Shown: positions 5,431 through 6,308 of the stretch, piece by piece
Layout of the letters: each line of letters begins with the position of its first letter
Numbering within the stretch: the first letter of the stretch is position 1
Assembly: GCF_043424415.1 (NCBI RefSeq)
Contig: NZ_JBHWOO010000274.1
Span: 1-6,308, forward strand
Length of the DNA stretch: 6,308 bases
Source: Luteococcus sp043424415
GTDB lineage: Bacteria > Actinomycetota > Actinomycetes > Propionibacteriales > Propionibacteriaceae
Direction: 5' to 3'
Translations under genes and position numbers: made by a program
Notes under the pieces: model-generated
The model's input: only the letters and a program-made list of their open reading frames with translations
Database searches by the model: none
Told to the model about the DNA's origin: nothing

Positions 5431-6308
5431 ATGACGAAGGAGTCCCAACTGACCACAGCCGTCGCGGCACGAGACGAGTACCACCTGCGGATCGAACGCC
5501 CGCAACGGGGGATCCGGCTGAGCCAGTACATCTACGAGATCGGCTCCTACCATTACAACTGGCACTCCGAACTGGAGCTGCTCGTGGCCCTGCGCGGCGA
5601 GATGGAGGTGGCCGCAGGGGGCCGCATCACCAGCCTGCAGCCCGGTGACGTGGTCGCCATCAACTCCGGGGTGAGCCATGCCACCCTCAGTCAAGGAGAA
5701 GGCAGCCTGGCGCTGCTGTTGAAACTGGACCTGTCCTGGTTCGCGGACCTGTTCGAGGACCACAACCTGGTGCGCTTCGACCTGGCCTCCGACGAGCACA
5801 CCCGAAGCCTGCCGGTCTTCGTCGAGATCCGCGCCCTGATGGCCCGCATGATGCTGGATGGCGCCGACACCAGCCCGGTCGGACTGGTGCGCCACGAACG
5901 ACTCCTCGCCCAGCTGCTGGACCTGCTGGTCACCCACTTCCCTCCCCGACTGGAAGGCCACGTGGCCGTCCAGGGCAATGAGTCCCGCAACAGGGCCATC
6001 GACCAGCTGTTGAACTACATCGATCACCACTACGCGGAGCGCATCACACTGGAGAAGCTGGGCGCCGAAAGCGGGTACAACCCGAGCTATGTCTCGCAGC
6101 TGTTCACCCGGCACCTGGGCATCTCCACGCTGGACTACATCACGCGGGTCCGGCTGCGACAAGCTGCCCGCGACCTGTGCGATCCTGCCCTGAAGGTGGT
6201 GGACGTGGCCGCCAGCAATGGCTTCGCCGATGTCAAGGCCTTCAACGTCGCCTTCCGCAAGAGCTTCGGCAAGTCCCCGACCCAGTACCGGGCGCAATTG
6301 ACGGAGCA
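5431..6308 (+). CDS. AraC/XylS-family transcriptional regulator (3' end outside window)
   Basis: This is a cytoplasmic DNA-binding regulator; 292 codons are visible and the stop lies beyond the right edge, probably soon after, since most such proteins are about 280-310 residues. Residues 25-115 form a cupin-like sensor domain: HYNWHSELELLVALRGEMEV (41-60) is the typical first beta-barrel stretch with histidines H41 and H45, and LQPGDVVAINSGVSHA (69-84) is the second. A helical linker leads to two helix-turn-helix motifs. The first spans about 206-227 (ITLEKLGAESGYNPSYVSQL), the second about 255-276. The family signature ends at SFGKSPTQYR (278-287). Its place directly after ttdAB suggests it activates ttdAB and the divergent transporter in response to tartrate or a related acid; this is inference. 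E. coli uses a LysR-type protein (TtdR) for the same job. The ATG is chosen from AGGA (5420-5423) and the -10-like TAGGAT. Confidence 0.93.
   Translation, partial: MTKESQLTTAVAARDEYHLRIERPQRGIRLSQYIYEIGSYHYNWHSELELLVALRGEMEVAAGGRITSLQPGDVVAINSGVSHATLSQGEGSLALLLKLDLSWFADLFEDHNLVRFDLASDEHTRSLPVFVEIRALMARMMLDGADTSPVGLVRHERLLAQLLDLLVTHFPPRLEGHVAVQGNESRNRAIDQLLNYIDHHYAERITLEKLGAESGYNPSYVSQLFTRHLGISTLDYITRVRLRQAARDLCDPALKVVDVAASNGFADVKAFNVAFRKSFGKSPTQYRAQLTE

Noticed and set aside
5353..6297. 314-codon minus-strand frame opposite the AraC-type regulator
   Set aside because: Shadow frame: the plus strand holds a continuous AraC-family protein with both helix-turn-helix motifs.

Overview
The window is chromosomal-looking DNA from a high-GC bacterium, almost certainly an actinomycete (Actinomycetota). 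Codon third positions are overwhelmingly G or C, ribosome binding sites are GGAG/AAGGAGG type, and terminator hairpins are GC-rich with poor T-tracts. A propionic-acid bacterium or relative would suit the metabolism, but the sequence alone does not fix the genus. I see no mobile element, CRISPR array, rRNA or tRNA.

Layout, left to right: (1) the last 100 codons of a gene entering from the left edge, perhaps a secreted zinc-metallopeptidase-like protein; (2) a complete zinc-dependent medium-chain alcohol/aldehyde dehydrogenase of the YahK/cinnamyl-alcohol-dehydrogenase type (399-1448), preceded by a perfect 12-bp palindrome and followed by a strong hairpin that sits between convergent genes; (3) on the minus strand, a 498-residue DASS-family dicarboxylate transporter of the CitT/TtdT/DiT1 branch (1536-3032); (4) a long, 636-bp divergent intergenic region containing several inverted repeats and a possible short leader ORF; (5) on the plus strand, the two subunits of an iron-sulfur L(+)-tartrate dehydratase, ttdA (3669-4571) and ttdB (4625-5365), ending at a clear intrinsic terminator; (6) an AraC-family regulator with an N-terminal cupin-like sensor (5431 to the right edge, stop not reached).

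Items 3 to 6 form a plausible tartrate-use module. The transporter would import tartrate (by analogy with E. coli TtdT, in exchange for succinate). TtdAB would dehydrate L-tartrate to oxaloacetate, which enters central metabolism or is reduced through malate and fumarate to succinate. The AraC protein would sense the substrate and switch on the divergent promoters. Enzyme identity is strong from sequence; transporter substrate and regulator target are inferred from context. Compared with the E. coli ttdR-ttdA-ttdB-ttdT arrangement, the regulator is AraC-type rather than LysR-type and lies downstream, the transporter is divergent, and TtdB carries an extra N-terminal tail of about 45 residues.

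Nothing here is a clearly new system. The most interesting points are the TtdB tail, the structured divergent control region, and the -10-like element placed exactly for a leaderless transcript of the regulator.
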